Of a DNA stretch of 64,000 bases, positions 25,725-33,759 are shown in pieces. The position numbers and the translations under genes are program-made. The DNA is from RPQJ01 sp963744735. GTDB taxonomy: Bacteria > Pseudomonadota > Gammaproteobacteria > Steroidobacterales > Steroidobacteraceae. The notes below the pieces were generated by a model that saw only the letters and a program-made list of their open reading frames with translations, was not told where the DNA came from and did no database searches. Location of the stretch: positions 248,001-312,000 of the forward strand of contig CAVUVH010000034.1 of NCBI GenBank assembly GCA_963744735.1, in the 5' to 3' direction. Within the stretch, counting starts at the first letter, position 1; every line of letters starts with the position of its first letter.

Positions 25725-27258
25725 TCAGCCCGGCGGCGGCGCTGAAGTCGGTGTTGCGGCCGGTGTCGCCGGCGGCGCCTCGACCGGCTTCGGCGCGTCG
25801 TCCGGCTTTTCCGGTGGCGGCAGCAGCAGGATCCAGGGCTGGGTAAACCGGACGCCGGAGCGTGGCCGCTGGCTGGCCATGCTCGAAACGGGGTCGGTAG
25901 CGCGCAGTGTTCAGCGCCGTTGCGGTCCTCTCGCCGCGCTTCACGTCGCCCGCATCATCGACCATTTTCGTGGCCACGACCCGGCCCTGGGCGCTCACCT
26001 CGGCCTCAACCTCGACGTTGCGCACTTCAATCTCCGCGGCCGGCCGCTGCGCATAGCGGTTCCAGCCTTCAGGGCGCACGATGTGCAGCAGCACGGGCGC
26101 GCCGAACAGCGCTTCGACGTAAGTCTTGCCCTCGGTCAGTTCGCTGATCTTGCCGGCGGCCTGCACGCCCTCGATGTAATGCGGCAGCGCGCGTTCGGGC
26201 TGTCCGCGCAGCTGGTACCAGTCACCCAGCTGCACGCGCACCGTCGCGACCAGCGCGGGCGTCGGGTCGGGCATCTTCTGCGTGATCGCCACGGCGCGCA
26301 GCAAGGCCCCCTCGCCCTCGGACGCCATCATCCGCGGCGTGAGCCCGAACTGCAGGTCGTTCGAATCCGGGTTGCCGAACACCGAGCTGGTATCGCCGTC
26401 CGGACCCGCGGCCTGCTGGGCAGGATCGAGCATCTGCCTGCGGTTGCACATCGCGAGCGCGAGCAGCGGCCCCACCAGCTGCGGCGCATTCTCGCCCGCC
26501 GCCGATTCGGCGATGTCGATCGCATGCTTCAGCGTGCGGCGCGACGCGTCGTAGGCGCCGACCGAGGCATACCAGCGCCCGATCTGCTCCAGGCGCGGCA
26601 CGAGCTCGATGCTGTCGGCGCCGTACTTGCGCGTCGCGATGCGCAGCAGGTAGCGCTGTACCTTGACGGCATCCTCGTACCGGCCCAGTTCGGTCAGCGA
26701 GTCGATGTACTGCTCGAGCAGCGGCACCTGCTGCTCCGTCAGCACGCCGTCATGGCGGCGAGTCAGCGCGATCGCCTGGTCGAAACTGGCGACCGCGAGG
26801 TCATGCCGGTTGCCCTCGTGATAGGCGGTGGCGAGGCCGGCGTAGGCGCGCGCCAGGCGCGCGTGCTGCGTCCTGCCCGATCGTTGCACGAGATCGATGA
26901 CCCGCAGGTACGTGGACTCTGCCGCGACGTAATCGTCCGCCAGGTTCTGCGTCATGCCGAGGTTCATCAGCGCCACCTGAACCGTCTCGTCGGTGGGCGA
27001 CGGCGCCGCCTGCTCCGCCAGCTGCAGCACGCGCTCGGCGTACGGGAGCGCCGCGTCATACCTGGCGGCGTCGAATTCGCGCCGGAAGCCGCTGTAGGCG
27101 TCGGTCGCGCTGGCCGCTGCGGCGGGCGCGGTTGATACCGCAGCCGGCGCAGCGGGGGGCTCCGCAGCTGCCGCCGACAACGTACAGGCTGCCATCGCAG
27201 CCGCCAGTGTCAGCCGCAGGCGGGTCGCCGTGTTCAGCGGGGCAGGGTGGTCACGCAC
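25725..27258 (-). CDS. Exported TPR protein with TonB-C-like end (frame-disrupted)
   Basis: A periplasmic protein of about 510 residues. The signal peptide (RLRLTLAAAMAACTLSAAAA) is followed by five or so TPR units (VALMNLGMTQNLADDYVAAE, LARAYAGLATAYHEGNRHDL, LEQYIDSLTELGRYEDAV, VRVQLGDWYQLRGQPERALP). A C-terminal module (AAEIEVRNVEVEAEVSAQG ... ALNTARYRPRFEHGQPA) resembles the TonB C-terminal fold, with its typical R-F-NG-like ending. A frame break near 25860 must be repaired to give the tail VRFTQPWILLLPPPEKP and a Pro-rich end. I favour the GTG at 27258; a TTG at 27294 is the alternative. It follows the cfa gene by about 50 bases on the same strand and converges on the vWA cluster. Confidence 0.7.
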
Positions 27259-27307
27259 AGCCAGAGCCTGACATGCAGGCGCGGCGGCTGGCAATCGGCG
27301 GCGGGCA

Positions 27308-28363
27308 TCAGCGACGTCGCTGGAAGAGGTAGTGCGAGACCAGCCATTCCTGGCCGCTGCGGTACCCCCACAGCTCGGCGCAGGACATGAAGAACACCCG
27401 CCAGTACACCCACCACTTGCGTGCCGCGGCCTGGCCGTAGGTCGCCTCGAACAGCGGCATGAGCGCGGCGCGCCCGCGGTCCATGTTGGCGAGCCAGGCC
27501 TCGGCGGTCTTCTGGTAATGCACTCCCGGCACGTGCCAGTGCTGCCGCAGCTGCAGGTCGGTCTGGAAGTACAGCAGCAGGTCGTCGCTCGGCATGATGC
27601 CGCCGGTGAAGAAATGCCGCGACATCCAGTCGCCGGGCGAGTCGCCGCCGCCGCGCACCTCGAACGGGTACGCGAACTCCCTGTGCGTGAAGATATGCAC
27701 GAACAGCGTCGCGTCCGGCCGCATCCAGCCCGCGATGCGGTGCAGCAGGGTCTCGTAGTTGCGCATGTGCTCGAACATCTCGACCGACACGACGCGGTCG
27801 AAGCGCCGCTCCGCCGGAAAGTCCAGCACGTTCACGTCGCAGGTCAGCACCTCGACGTTGCGCAGGCCGCGTTCGGCGGCGCGCGCGTCGATGAACTGCT
27901 TCTGCGTGCGTGAATTCGAGACGGCCGTGATGCGCGCACCGGGGTACTGCGCCGCCATCCACAACGTGAGCGAGCCCCAGCCGCAGCCGAGTTCGAGGAT
28001 GTCCTCGCCGTCGCGCAGCCGGGCGCGCTCGCAGGTCAGCGCGAGCATCCGCGCCTCGGCCTGGCCCAGGTCCGTGACACCGGGGTCGAAGTAGCAGGAT
28101 GAGTACTTCAGGTGCGGGCCCAGGACCTGCTGGAAGAACGCGCTCGGCACTTCGTAGTGCTGCTCGTTGGCTGCCTGCGTCGCGATCGCGACCGGGCTCT
28201 CGCGCAGCTGTGCCACCAGCTGCATCAGGTGTGCCTGTTGTGCCTCGACATCCGGCTTGCGCTCCTCGCGCAGGCGCTCGCCGAGCAGGCGGCGGATGCC
28301 GAGGCGGATCAGGGAGTCGGGCAGCAGGTCGCGCTCGAGCAGGGTCAGTGACAGTGAGGGCAT
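27308..28363 (-). CDS. Cyclopropane-fatty-acyl-phospholipid synthase family methyltransferase
   Basis: A 351-residue SAM-dependent methyltransferase of the Cfa/mycolic-acid cyclopropanase family. Visible are EQHYEVPSAFFQQVLGP, KYSSCYFDPGVTDL, the SAM-binding ILELGCGWGSLTLWMA, SNSRTQKQFI, and VEMFEHMRNYE with the conserved Glu-His. HIFTHREFAYPFE and HFFTGGIMPSDDLL are also typical. It is shorter than E. coli Cfa because it lacks its N-terminal domain. The probable substrate is an unsaturated acyl chain of a membrane lipid. It sits with a DUF1475 gene, a pairing seen in other gammaproteobacteria. Confidence 0.85.
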   Translation of the reverse strand: MPSLSLTLLERDLLPDSLIRLGIRRLLGERLREERKPDVEAQQAHLMQLVAQLRESPVAIATQAANEQHYEVPSAFFQQVLGPHLKYSSCYFDPGVTDLGQAEARMLALTCERARLRDGEDILELGCGWGSLTLWMAAQYPGARITAVSNSRTQKQFIDARAAERGLRNVEVLTCDVNVLDFPAERRFDRVVSVEMFEHMRNYETLLHRIAGWMRPDATLFVHIFTHREFAYPFEVRGGGDSPGDWMSRHFFTGGIMPSDDLLLYFQTDLQLRQHWHVPGVHYQKTAEAWLANMDRGRAALMPLFEATYGQAAARKWWVYWRVFFMSCAELWGYRSGQEWLVSHYLFQRRR

Positions 28364-28375
28364 GGGTTCGCGGTC

Positions 28376-28738
28376 TCAGCGGGCAACAGCGGCAGGGGGC
28401 GCGCGCAGCAGCAGGCGTTCCAGTGGCTCGTCGTCGCGCAGGCGGGCAAGCTGCAGCAGCACGTACGTGGCCATCGCGAAATTGCCCAGCAGCATGATCG
28501 CGACGAACCAGCCGGCACGGCTGCCCCAGCGCTGCTCCTTGTAGAACACCCAGGCGTAGAAGGTGAGGAAGCCACAGTAGGCATCCGCCAGCGTGGCAAT
28601 CGTCCACCAGCGGTCCGGCTCACGGACGAGACCGCCCCAGTCCCAGACAGCCTGCTGCAGGCTGGCCTGCACGGTCACCACGGCCATCACGGCCAGGATC
28701 GAGCCGAACAGGAGCTGCAATGCGCGGCGGGCGGTCAT
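28376..28738 (-). CDS. DUF1475 family membrane protein
   Basis: A 120-residue inner-membrane protein with three hydrophobic helices. WWTIATLADAYCGFLTFYAW and VFYKEQRW, then FVAIMLLGNFAMATYVLLQL, are the family hallmarks. Function is unknown. It lies 12 bases upstream of the Cfa-like methyltransferase gene on the same strand and is probably co-transcribed, which suggests a lipid-related role. Confidence 0.8.
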   Translation of the reverse strand: MTARRALQLLFGSILAVMAVVTVQASLQQAVWDWGGLVREPDRWWTIATLADAYCGFLTFYAWVFYKEQRWGSRAGWFVAIMLLGNFAMATYVLLQLARLRDDEPLERLLLRAPPAAVAR

Positions 28739-28781
28739 GGCTCACGGTTCGCCGGCCCGGCTGCCCCGGATTCGGGGCGGC

Positions 28782-29603
28782 TCAGTCCGGGGCGTACAGC
28801 GCAAAGCTGCCGTAGCCGACCACGCGCTGGACATCGCCGGCGGTGTCGCCGGACGTCCTGCGATCGAGCAGTTCGACCTGCAGCCCGCGCTGGCGCGCAA
28901 CTTCCAGCAGGCCATTGAGCGCGTCGGCACCGCAAGCCTCCGTCTCGCTCAGGTCGCTGCGCCGCTCGGTGATCCGGCGCGCGGTCGCGCAGTCGAGCGA
29001 CTGCGCCTCGAGATGCGTGTGGTGATGACTCAGGTCGGAGGTGACGATGACCAGCGTTTCCGCGCCGCCCCAGACCGCTTCGAGTGCGCGGCCGACCTGC
29101 TCGGGCGGCGCGATCCCGACCGCGACCGGCAGCAGGTCGAAGTCCCGCAGCAGCATCTGCAGGAAGGGCAGCTGGACCTCGAGGCAGTGCTCGAGCGCAT
29201 GCGGCGCGTCGGAGATGCCTGCCAGGCCCAGTTCGCGCAGCCGCTGGCGGGCGGGCGCATTGATCGGCACCGTCCCGCAGGGCGTCGCGAAGCCGTCGCA
29301 GGAAGGCAGTGCGAGGCCGTGCATTTTCACGCGGTGACTGGGTCCGAGCAGTACCACGTGGCGGATGCGGGCCGCGGCTTCCTCCTGGCTCAATGTGCGG
29401 TAAGCGGACGCCGCGACCTCGCCGGAATAGGCATAGCCCGCGTGCGGCACGACCAGCGCCTTGGGCAGTCGCTGCGCTGTTGCGACAGGCCGGCCCAGCA
29501 GCGTCTGCAGCGCGTGGCGCAGGCCTTCCGGATCGCGCGGGTAGTACAGGCCGGCGGCGGCCGGCGGCCGGACGGTGCCCTGGAACTTCGTTGGCGCGAG
29601 CAT
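28782..29603 (-). CDS. AmmeMemoRadiSam system protein B (MEMO1 family)
   Basis: A protein of about 273 residues of the MEMO1 family. Family features are LVVPHAGYAYSGEVAASAYR, VVLLGPSHRVKMHGLALPS, HALEHCLEVQLPFLQ and VIVTSDLSHHHTHLEAQ, with the conserved metal-coordinating His residues. The partner radical SAM and AMMECR1 proteins of the full system are not in this window. ATG at 29603 is chosen for its spacing from AGGA; GTG at 29624 is the alternative. Confidence 0.85.
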   Translation of the reverse strand: MLAPTKFQGTVRPPAAAGLYYPRDPEGLRHALQTLLGRPVATAQRLPKALVVPHAGYAYSGEVAASAYRTLSQEEAAARIRHVVLLGPSHRVKMHGLALPSCDGFATPCGTVPINAPARQRLRELGLAGISDAPHALEHCLEVQLPFLQMLLRDFDLLPVAVGIAPPEQVGRALEAVWGGAETLVIVTSDLSHHHTHLEAQSLDCATARRITERRSDLSETEACGADALNGLLEVARQRGLQVELLDRRTSGDTAGDVQRVVGYGSFALYAPD

Positions 29604-29669
29604 GCCGGGTGTCCTCGCGCTCACCGCGCGTGGCAGCCACTATCCGGCGGGCCCGGCAGGCTCACCAAT

Positions 29670-29707
29670 CGTAGGAATACCCATGCCTGCGAGGGGCAAT
29701 TCCTACG
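29670..29707. repeat. Inverted repeat CGTAGGAAT / ATTCCTACG
   Basis: Perfect 9-base arms separated by 20 bases, with a possible inner TGCC/GGCA stem. It lies between the nadE stop and the MEMO1 start. No T-tract follows, so it is not a standard terminator. It may be a REP-like element, a processing hairpin or an operator. No second copy was noticed in the window. Confidence 0.6.
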
Positions 29708-29745
29708 CGTTCCCCGTACATATGCCGGCCGGCACCGGGCATTCC

Positions 29746-31869
29746 TTATCGGCGACGGGTTCGGCGCAGTTTCGGCCGTGCGTCCTCGGGAATGTTGGCG
29801 TGCAGTTCGTCGATCCAGGCCGTCGCCTTCGAATCACTCGGCGCACGCCAGTCGCCGCGGGGGGACAGCGACCCGCCCGATCCAACCTTCGGTCCGTTCG
29901 GCATCGCCGAGCGTTTGAACTGGCTGCTTTCGAAGAAGCGGCGCAGGAACACTTCGAGCCAGTGGCAGATCGTCGCCAGGTCGTAGCCACGGCGTTCGGC
30001 CAGTGGCACGGTGTCCGGCCACTCGCCTGCGTCCGGATCCTCCCAGGCCGCCTGCGCCAGGTAGGCGACCTTGCTGGGGCGATAGCCGAAGCGGCTGATG
30101 TAGTAGAGGTGAAAATCCTGCAGCTCGTACGGCCCGACGATCGCCTCCGAGGACTGCTCCGGCTTGTCGCCGGAGCCGGGGACGAGCTCCGGCGAGATCG
30201 GCGTATCGGCGATGCGCTCCAGCAGGGTCACGGTCGACGCGTCGAACTGCCGCTCACGGGCCACCCAGCGCACGAGGTGGCGGATCAGCGTCTTCGGCAC
30301 CGACGCATTCACGTTGTAGTGCGACATGTGGTCGCCGACACCGTAGGTCGTGAACCCCAGCGCCAGCTCGGACAGGTCACCGGTGCCGAGCACCAGCCCG
30401 CCGTGCAGGTTGGCGAGCCGGAACAGGTGGGAGGCGCGCTCGCCTGCCTGCACGTTCTCGTAGGTGACGTCGTAGACAGGCTCGCCACGCCCGGCCGGGT
30501 GCCCGATGTGCTGCAGCATCAGCTCGGCGGACGGCCGGATGTCGATCTCCGCGGCCGAGATGCCCAGCGCCTGCATCAGCGCATGCGCGTTCTCGAGCGT
30601 CTGCCGGCTGGTGCCGAACCCGGGCAGCGTGTAGCCGAGGATATTCCTGCGCGACAGCCCGAGCCGGTCGAAGGCACGTACGGCCACCAGCGCCGCCTGC
30701 GTCGAGTCGAGCCCGCCCGAGATCCCGAGCACGACGCGCTCCAGCCCGGTCGCGGTCAGGCGCTTGCGCAAGCCCTCGACCTGGATGTCGTAGACCTCCG
30801 CGCAACGTTCGTCGCGCCGCGCCGTGCTGGCGGGCACGTAGGGAAACCGCTCGATGCGACGCCGCAGCAGTGTCTGGCCCGCAGGGACGTCCAGCTCGAA
30901 CTGGATGCGCCGGAATCCGTCCAGTTGCGCGCGCTGCGCCTGCACGCAATCGCCGAAGGTCGTCCAGCGCAGGCGCTCCTGCCGCAGGTGATCGAGATCG
31001 AGATCGGCCACGGCGTAGCCGCCCCGCAGCGGGAAGCGCGTTGTTTCGGCCAGCCGCTCGCCGTTTTCGTAGATCAGGCCGTGGCCGTCCCAGGCGAGGT
31101 CGGTCGTCGACTCGCCGGGGCCGGCGGCCGAGTACAGGTAACCGGTCACGCACTTGGCCGATTGCGCCGCGCAGAGCAGGCGGCGGTAGTCGGCCTTGCC
31201 GACCGTCACGTCGCTTGCGGAAAGGTTCGCGATCACGGTCGCGCCCGCCAGTGCCGCCAGGGTGCTGGGCGGCAGCGGCGCCCAGAGGTCCTCGCACAGT
31301 TCCAGCGCCAGCACGAAGCCCGGGACGTTGGTGGCCTCGAACAGCAGTCTCGGTCCGAACGGCACGGTCTGGCGCAGCAGCATGATCGACGACGACAGGG
31401 CCTGGGCCGCGGGCGCGAACTGGCGCTTTTCGTAGAACTCGCGGTAGTTCGGCAGGTACGACTTGGGCACCGCGCCGAGTATCTGGCCGCGGCGGACCAG
31501 GACCGCGCAGTTGAACAGGCGCTGGTCGACCTGCAGCGGCAAGCCCACGGCAAGGGTCAGCGCCATGTCCTGGCTGGCATCCACCAGCCGCTCCAGGGCC
31601 TGCAGCGAGGCCTGCAGCAAGGCGTCCTGCTGGAACAGGTCATCGTTCGAGTAGGCCGAGAGTCCCAGCTCCGGAAACACGGCCAATACCGCCTGTCTCG
31701 CGGCGATTTCGCGGGCGATCGCGAGCGTTTCGGCGACGTTCGCCGCAGGAGAGGCCACTTCAAGCCGCGGCGTGGCGACCGCGACCCGCACGAATCCCTG
31801 CTTGTACAGCGAATGGAACGGCAATTCCGCCAGCTGCGGTGCGCCCTCGGGGTCCGGGGTCAGGGTCAT
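29746..31869 (-). CDS. nadE: Glutamine-dependent NAD(+) synthase
   Basis: A 707-residue long-form NAD synthase that amidates deamido-NAD using ammonia from glutamine. The N-terminal carbon-nitrogen hydrolase domain shows the triad Glu in VFPELGLSAYS, Lys in PKSYLPNYREFYE and Cys in LELCEDLWAPLPP. The C-terminal synthetase domain has the ATP-pyrophosphatase loop GISGGLDSTQAALVA, GFGTSRQTLENA and GTGDLSELALGFTTYGVGDH. Length is normal for this form. The reading frame is intact over 2.1 kb, unlike many neighbours. Confidence 0.95.
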   Translation of the reverse strand: MTLTPDPEGAPQLAELPFHSLYKQGFVRVAVATPRLEVASPAANVAETLAIAREIAARQAVLAVFPELGLSAYSNDDLFQQDALLQASLQALERLVDASQDMALTLAVGLPLQVDQRLFNCAVLVRRGQILGAVPKSYLPNYREFYEKRQFAPAAQALSSSIMLLRQTVPFGPRLLFEATNVPGFVLALELCEDLWAPLPPSTLAALAGATVIANLSASDVTVGKADYRRLLCAAQSAKCVTGYLYSAAGPGESTTDLAWDGHGLIYENGERLAETTRFPLRGGYAVADLDLDHLRQERLRWTTFGDCVQAQRAQLDGFRRIQFELDVPAGQTLLRRRIERFPYVPASTARRDERCAEVYDIQVEGLRKRLTATGLERVVLGISGGLDSTQAALVAVRAFDRLGLSRRNILGYTLPGFGTSRQTLENAHALMQALGISAAEIDIRPSAELMLQHIGHPAGRGEPVYDVTYENVQAGERASHLFRLANLHGGLVLGTGDLSELALGFTTYGVGDHMSHYNVNASVPKTLIRHLVRWVARERQFDASTVTLLERIADTPISPELVPGSGDKPEQSSEAIVGPYELQDFHLYYISRFGYRPSKVAYLAQAAWEDPDAGEWPDTVPLAERRGYDLATICHWLEVFLRRFFESSQFKRSAMPNGPKVGSGGSLSPRGDWRAPSDSKATAWIDELHANIPEDARPKLRRTRRR

Positions 31870-32003
31870 GGGTCGGTCTCGTCAGGTCAGGGCGGCAGTG
31901 TCGGCTGCCCGTCCGGTCCGGGCAAGCGCGTTTTCGTGACGCATGTCACTGCACACTGTCCCTGCCGGTGGTTAGCCTCGGCGCCTGACTGCGAGGAAGT
32001 GCC

Positions 32004-32390
32004 TTGTCCACCACTCTTATCAACCGCGCCCGCGGCATGATCTTTCGCGACGAACCGGTCGCGGCGGTCACGCCCGTGAAATCGGTCAAGAAGATCTCGA
32101 CCACGCACCACGCCGTCTCGATCGTGCCCGGTTATCGCTGCTGTCATGAGGCGCGCGAACTGGCCGGCACCCGCTTTCTTTCGCGCGAGGCGCCGGCGCT
32201 GCCGCTGAAGAACTGCAGCAGCGACAGCTGCAACTGCCGCTACGAGCACCATACCGACCGGCGCGCCGGTCCGCGCCGGGCGCGGGACATGGGCGTCGCG
32301 ATGGACGGCTGGCTCGAAGTCGATCGCCGCGCCGAAGTCGGCCGCGGGCGTCGCCAGGTCGACAAGCCGCAGAAGCCGCAGAAGCCCTGA
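32004..32390 (+). CDS. Small conserved Cys-rich protein
   Basis: A 128-residue basic protein with a TTG start preceded by GAGGAAG. It contains PGYRCCHEARELAGTRFLS, KNCSSDSCNCRYEHHTDRRA and GPRRARDMGV. The Cys-Cys-His and Cys-x4-Cys-x-Cys spacing suggests a metal site. I know it only as a conserved hypothetical in related bacteria; the tail (KPQKPQKP) is unstructured. Divergent from nadE and convergent with the MBL gene. Confidence 0.65.
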   Translation: MSTTLINRARGMIFRDEPVAAVTPVKSVKKISTTHHAVSIVPGYRCCHEARELAGTRFLSREAPALPLKNCSSDSCNCRYEHHTDRRAGPRRARDMGVAMDGWLEVDRRAEVGRGRRQVDKPQKPQKP

Positions 32391-32403
32391 TCCACGCGCC
32401 GCT

Positions 32404-33060
32404 TCAGGCGCGCCCGGACCCCACCGCCGCATCTCCTGCGAACGGATTGCCGCGGCGTTCGTCGCCGAACGTCGACATCGGCCCGTGTCCCGGCACGAAG
32501 CGCACGTCGTCACCCAGCGGAAACAGGCGCTCGCGGATCGAGCGGATCAGCGTGTCGTGGTCGCCGCCGGGAAAGTCGGTGCGACCGATCGAGCCGGCAA
32601 ACAGCACGTCGCCCACGAACGCGAGCCGGTCCGCTGCGGAGTAGAAGGTGACGTGGCCGGGAGTGTGGCCCGGGCAGTGCTGCACATCGAACACCACGTC
32701 GCCCACGCTGACCTGGTCGCCCTGGTCGAGCCACTGGTCGGGCGTGAACGACTCGCACTGACCGAAGCCGAACATCCGGCCCTGCTCCTGGATGCCGTCG
32801 ATCCAGAACTTGTCGCCCGGGTGCGGGCCGATGATCGGCAGCCTGTGCTCGCGCGCCAGCTGCGCAGTGCCGCCGGCATGATCGATGTGCGCATGGGTCA
32901 GCAGGATCTTCTGCAGGCTGACACCGTGCTGCCTGGCCGCCGCAAGAATCCGGTCGAGGTCACCGCCCGGGTCGATCACGGCCCCGGCGTGCGTGCGCGG
33001 GCACCACACCAGCGAGCAGTTCTGCGCGAAAGGCGTCACCGGGATGATGACCGCCTGCAC
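32404..33060 (-). CDS. MBL-fold hydrolase (glyoxalase II-like)
   Basis: A 218-residue metallo-beta-lactamase-fold hydrolase. The metal motif is LTHAHIDHAGG, with later ligands in HCPGHTPGH, FVGDVLFAG and VPGHGP. The order and length match the GloB2/YcbL-type thioester hydrolases. The GTG start lies one base after the DUF502 stop and has AGGAGG 8 bases upstream. As sequenced, the upstream frame runs in without a stop and mimics a fusion; a missing G near 33095 explains this better. Confidence 0.85.
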   Translation of the reverse strand: MQAVIIPVTPFAQNCSLVWCPRTHAGAVIDPGGDLDRILAAARQHGVSLQKILLTHAHIDHAGGTAQLAREHRLPIIGPHPGDKFWIDGIQEQGRMFGFGQCESFTPDQWLDQGDQVSVGDVVFDVQHCPGHTPGHVTFYSAADRLAFVGDVLFAGSIGRTDFPGGDHDTLIRSIRERLFPLGDDVRFVPGHGPMSTFGDERRGNPFAGDAAVGSGRA

Positions 33061-33061
33061 C

Positions 33062-33693
33062 TCAGCGCGCCTCCTGCCGGATGCCGCCCCCGCGCCGTTG
33101 GCGGCGCCGGGCGCGCTGCTGCGGACGCCGCCCATCAGCGCGATGCGCATGCCTTCCTCGACCGACAGCGACGTGGGCTCGACCAGCTCGCGCGGCAGGA
33201 AGATCGTGTAGCCGCCCACCATGTAGCTCATCGGCAGGTACACGGCGATCGACTCGCCGTCGCCACCCGAGCGGCGCAGCATCGCATCTGACTCTGCCGT
33301 GACGAACCCGAGGATCTTGCCCGGGCCGAACTGCACCAGCACCACGCGCTGCAGGTCGCTGCCCTGGCCCGATGACGGGAAGAAGCGCATGAAGTCGCGG
33401 ATCGCGAGGTAGATCGTCTTGACGACCGGGATCCGCGCGAAGAGGGCGTCCGAGAAGCGCAGTGCGCGGTGCACGAAATACGCGTTGACGGCGAGACCGA
33501 CGAAGTAAAGCAGCAGCAGGCCCGTCACCAGGCCGAGGCCGGGCCAGTAGTACGGTTCGGGCACCAGCAGCTTGATGGCCTTGGAGAACAGGCGCTCGGC
33601 CGTCATGGCCAGCCAGTAGACGACGTAGACGGTGAGTCCGAGCGGCAGGATAGCCACCAGTCCCTTCAGCACCGTGTTCCAGATCTTGCGCAT
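33062..33693 (-). CDS. DUF502 membrane protein (frame-disrupted near its end)
   Basis: A protein of about 210 residues with two N-terminal membrane helices (LVAILPLGLTVYVVYWLAM and GLGLVTGLLLLYFVGLAVNA). The family signature is IPVVKTIYLAIRDFMRFF, VVLVQFGPGKILGFVT and PMSYMVGGYTIFLPRELVEP. The DUF502 family is of unknown function and resembles small channel-like proteins. In a G-run near 33095 one base appears missing; restoring it gives the natural end GGIRQEAR followed by TGA. It is coupled to the MBL gene. Confidence 0.8.
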
Positions 33694-33759
33694 GTCGAGC
33701 CCGCCTGCAACGAGCGCGGAGTATGCAGACGGCTGCCGCGCACCGCCACCGCATCGCTT

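Noticed and set aside
29575..32040. Long plus-strand open frame opposite nadE
   Set aside because: It mirrors nadE codon structure, is Arg/His/Gln-rich and has no recognisable motif; nadE itself is complete and conserved.
32404..33693. Apparent single protein joining DUF502 and an MBL hydrolase
   Set aside because: Adding one G to the run near 33095 restores the natural DUF502 end GGIRQEAR and stop. The MBL gene then has its own GTG with AGGAGG at good spacing, so a fusion is unlikely.
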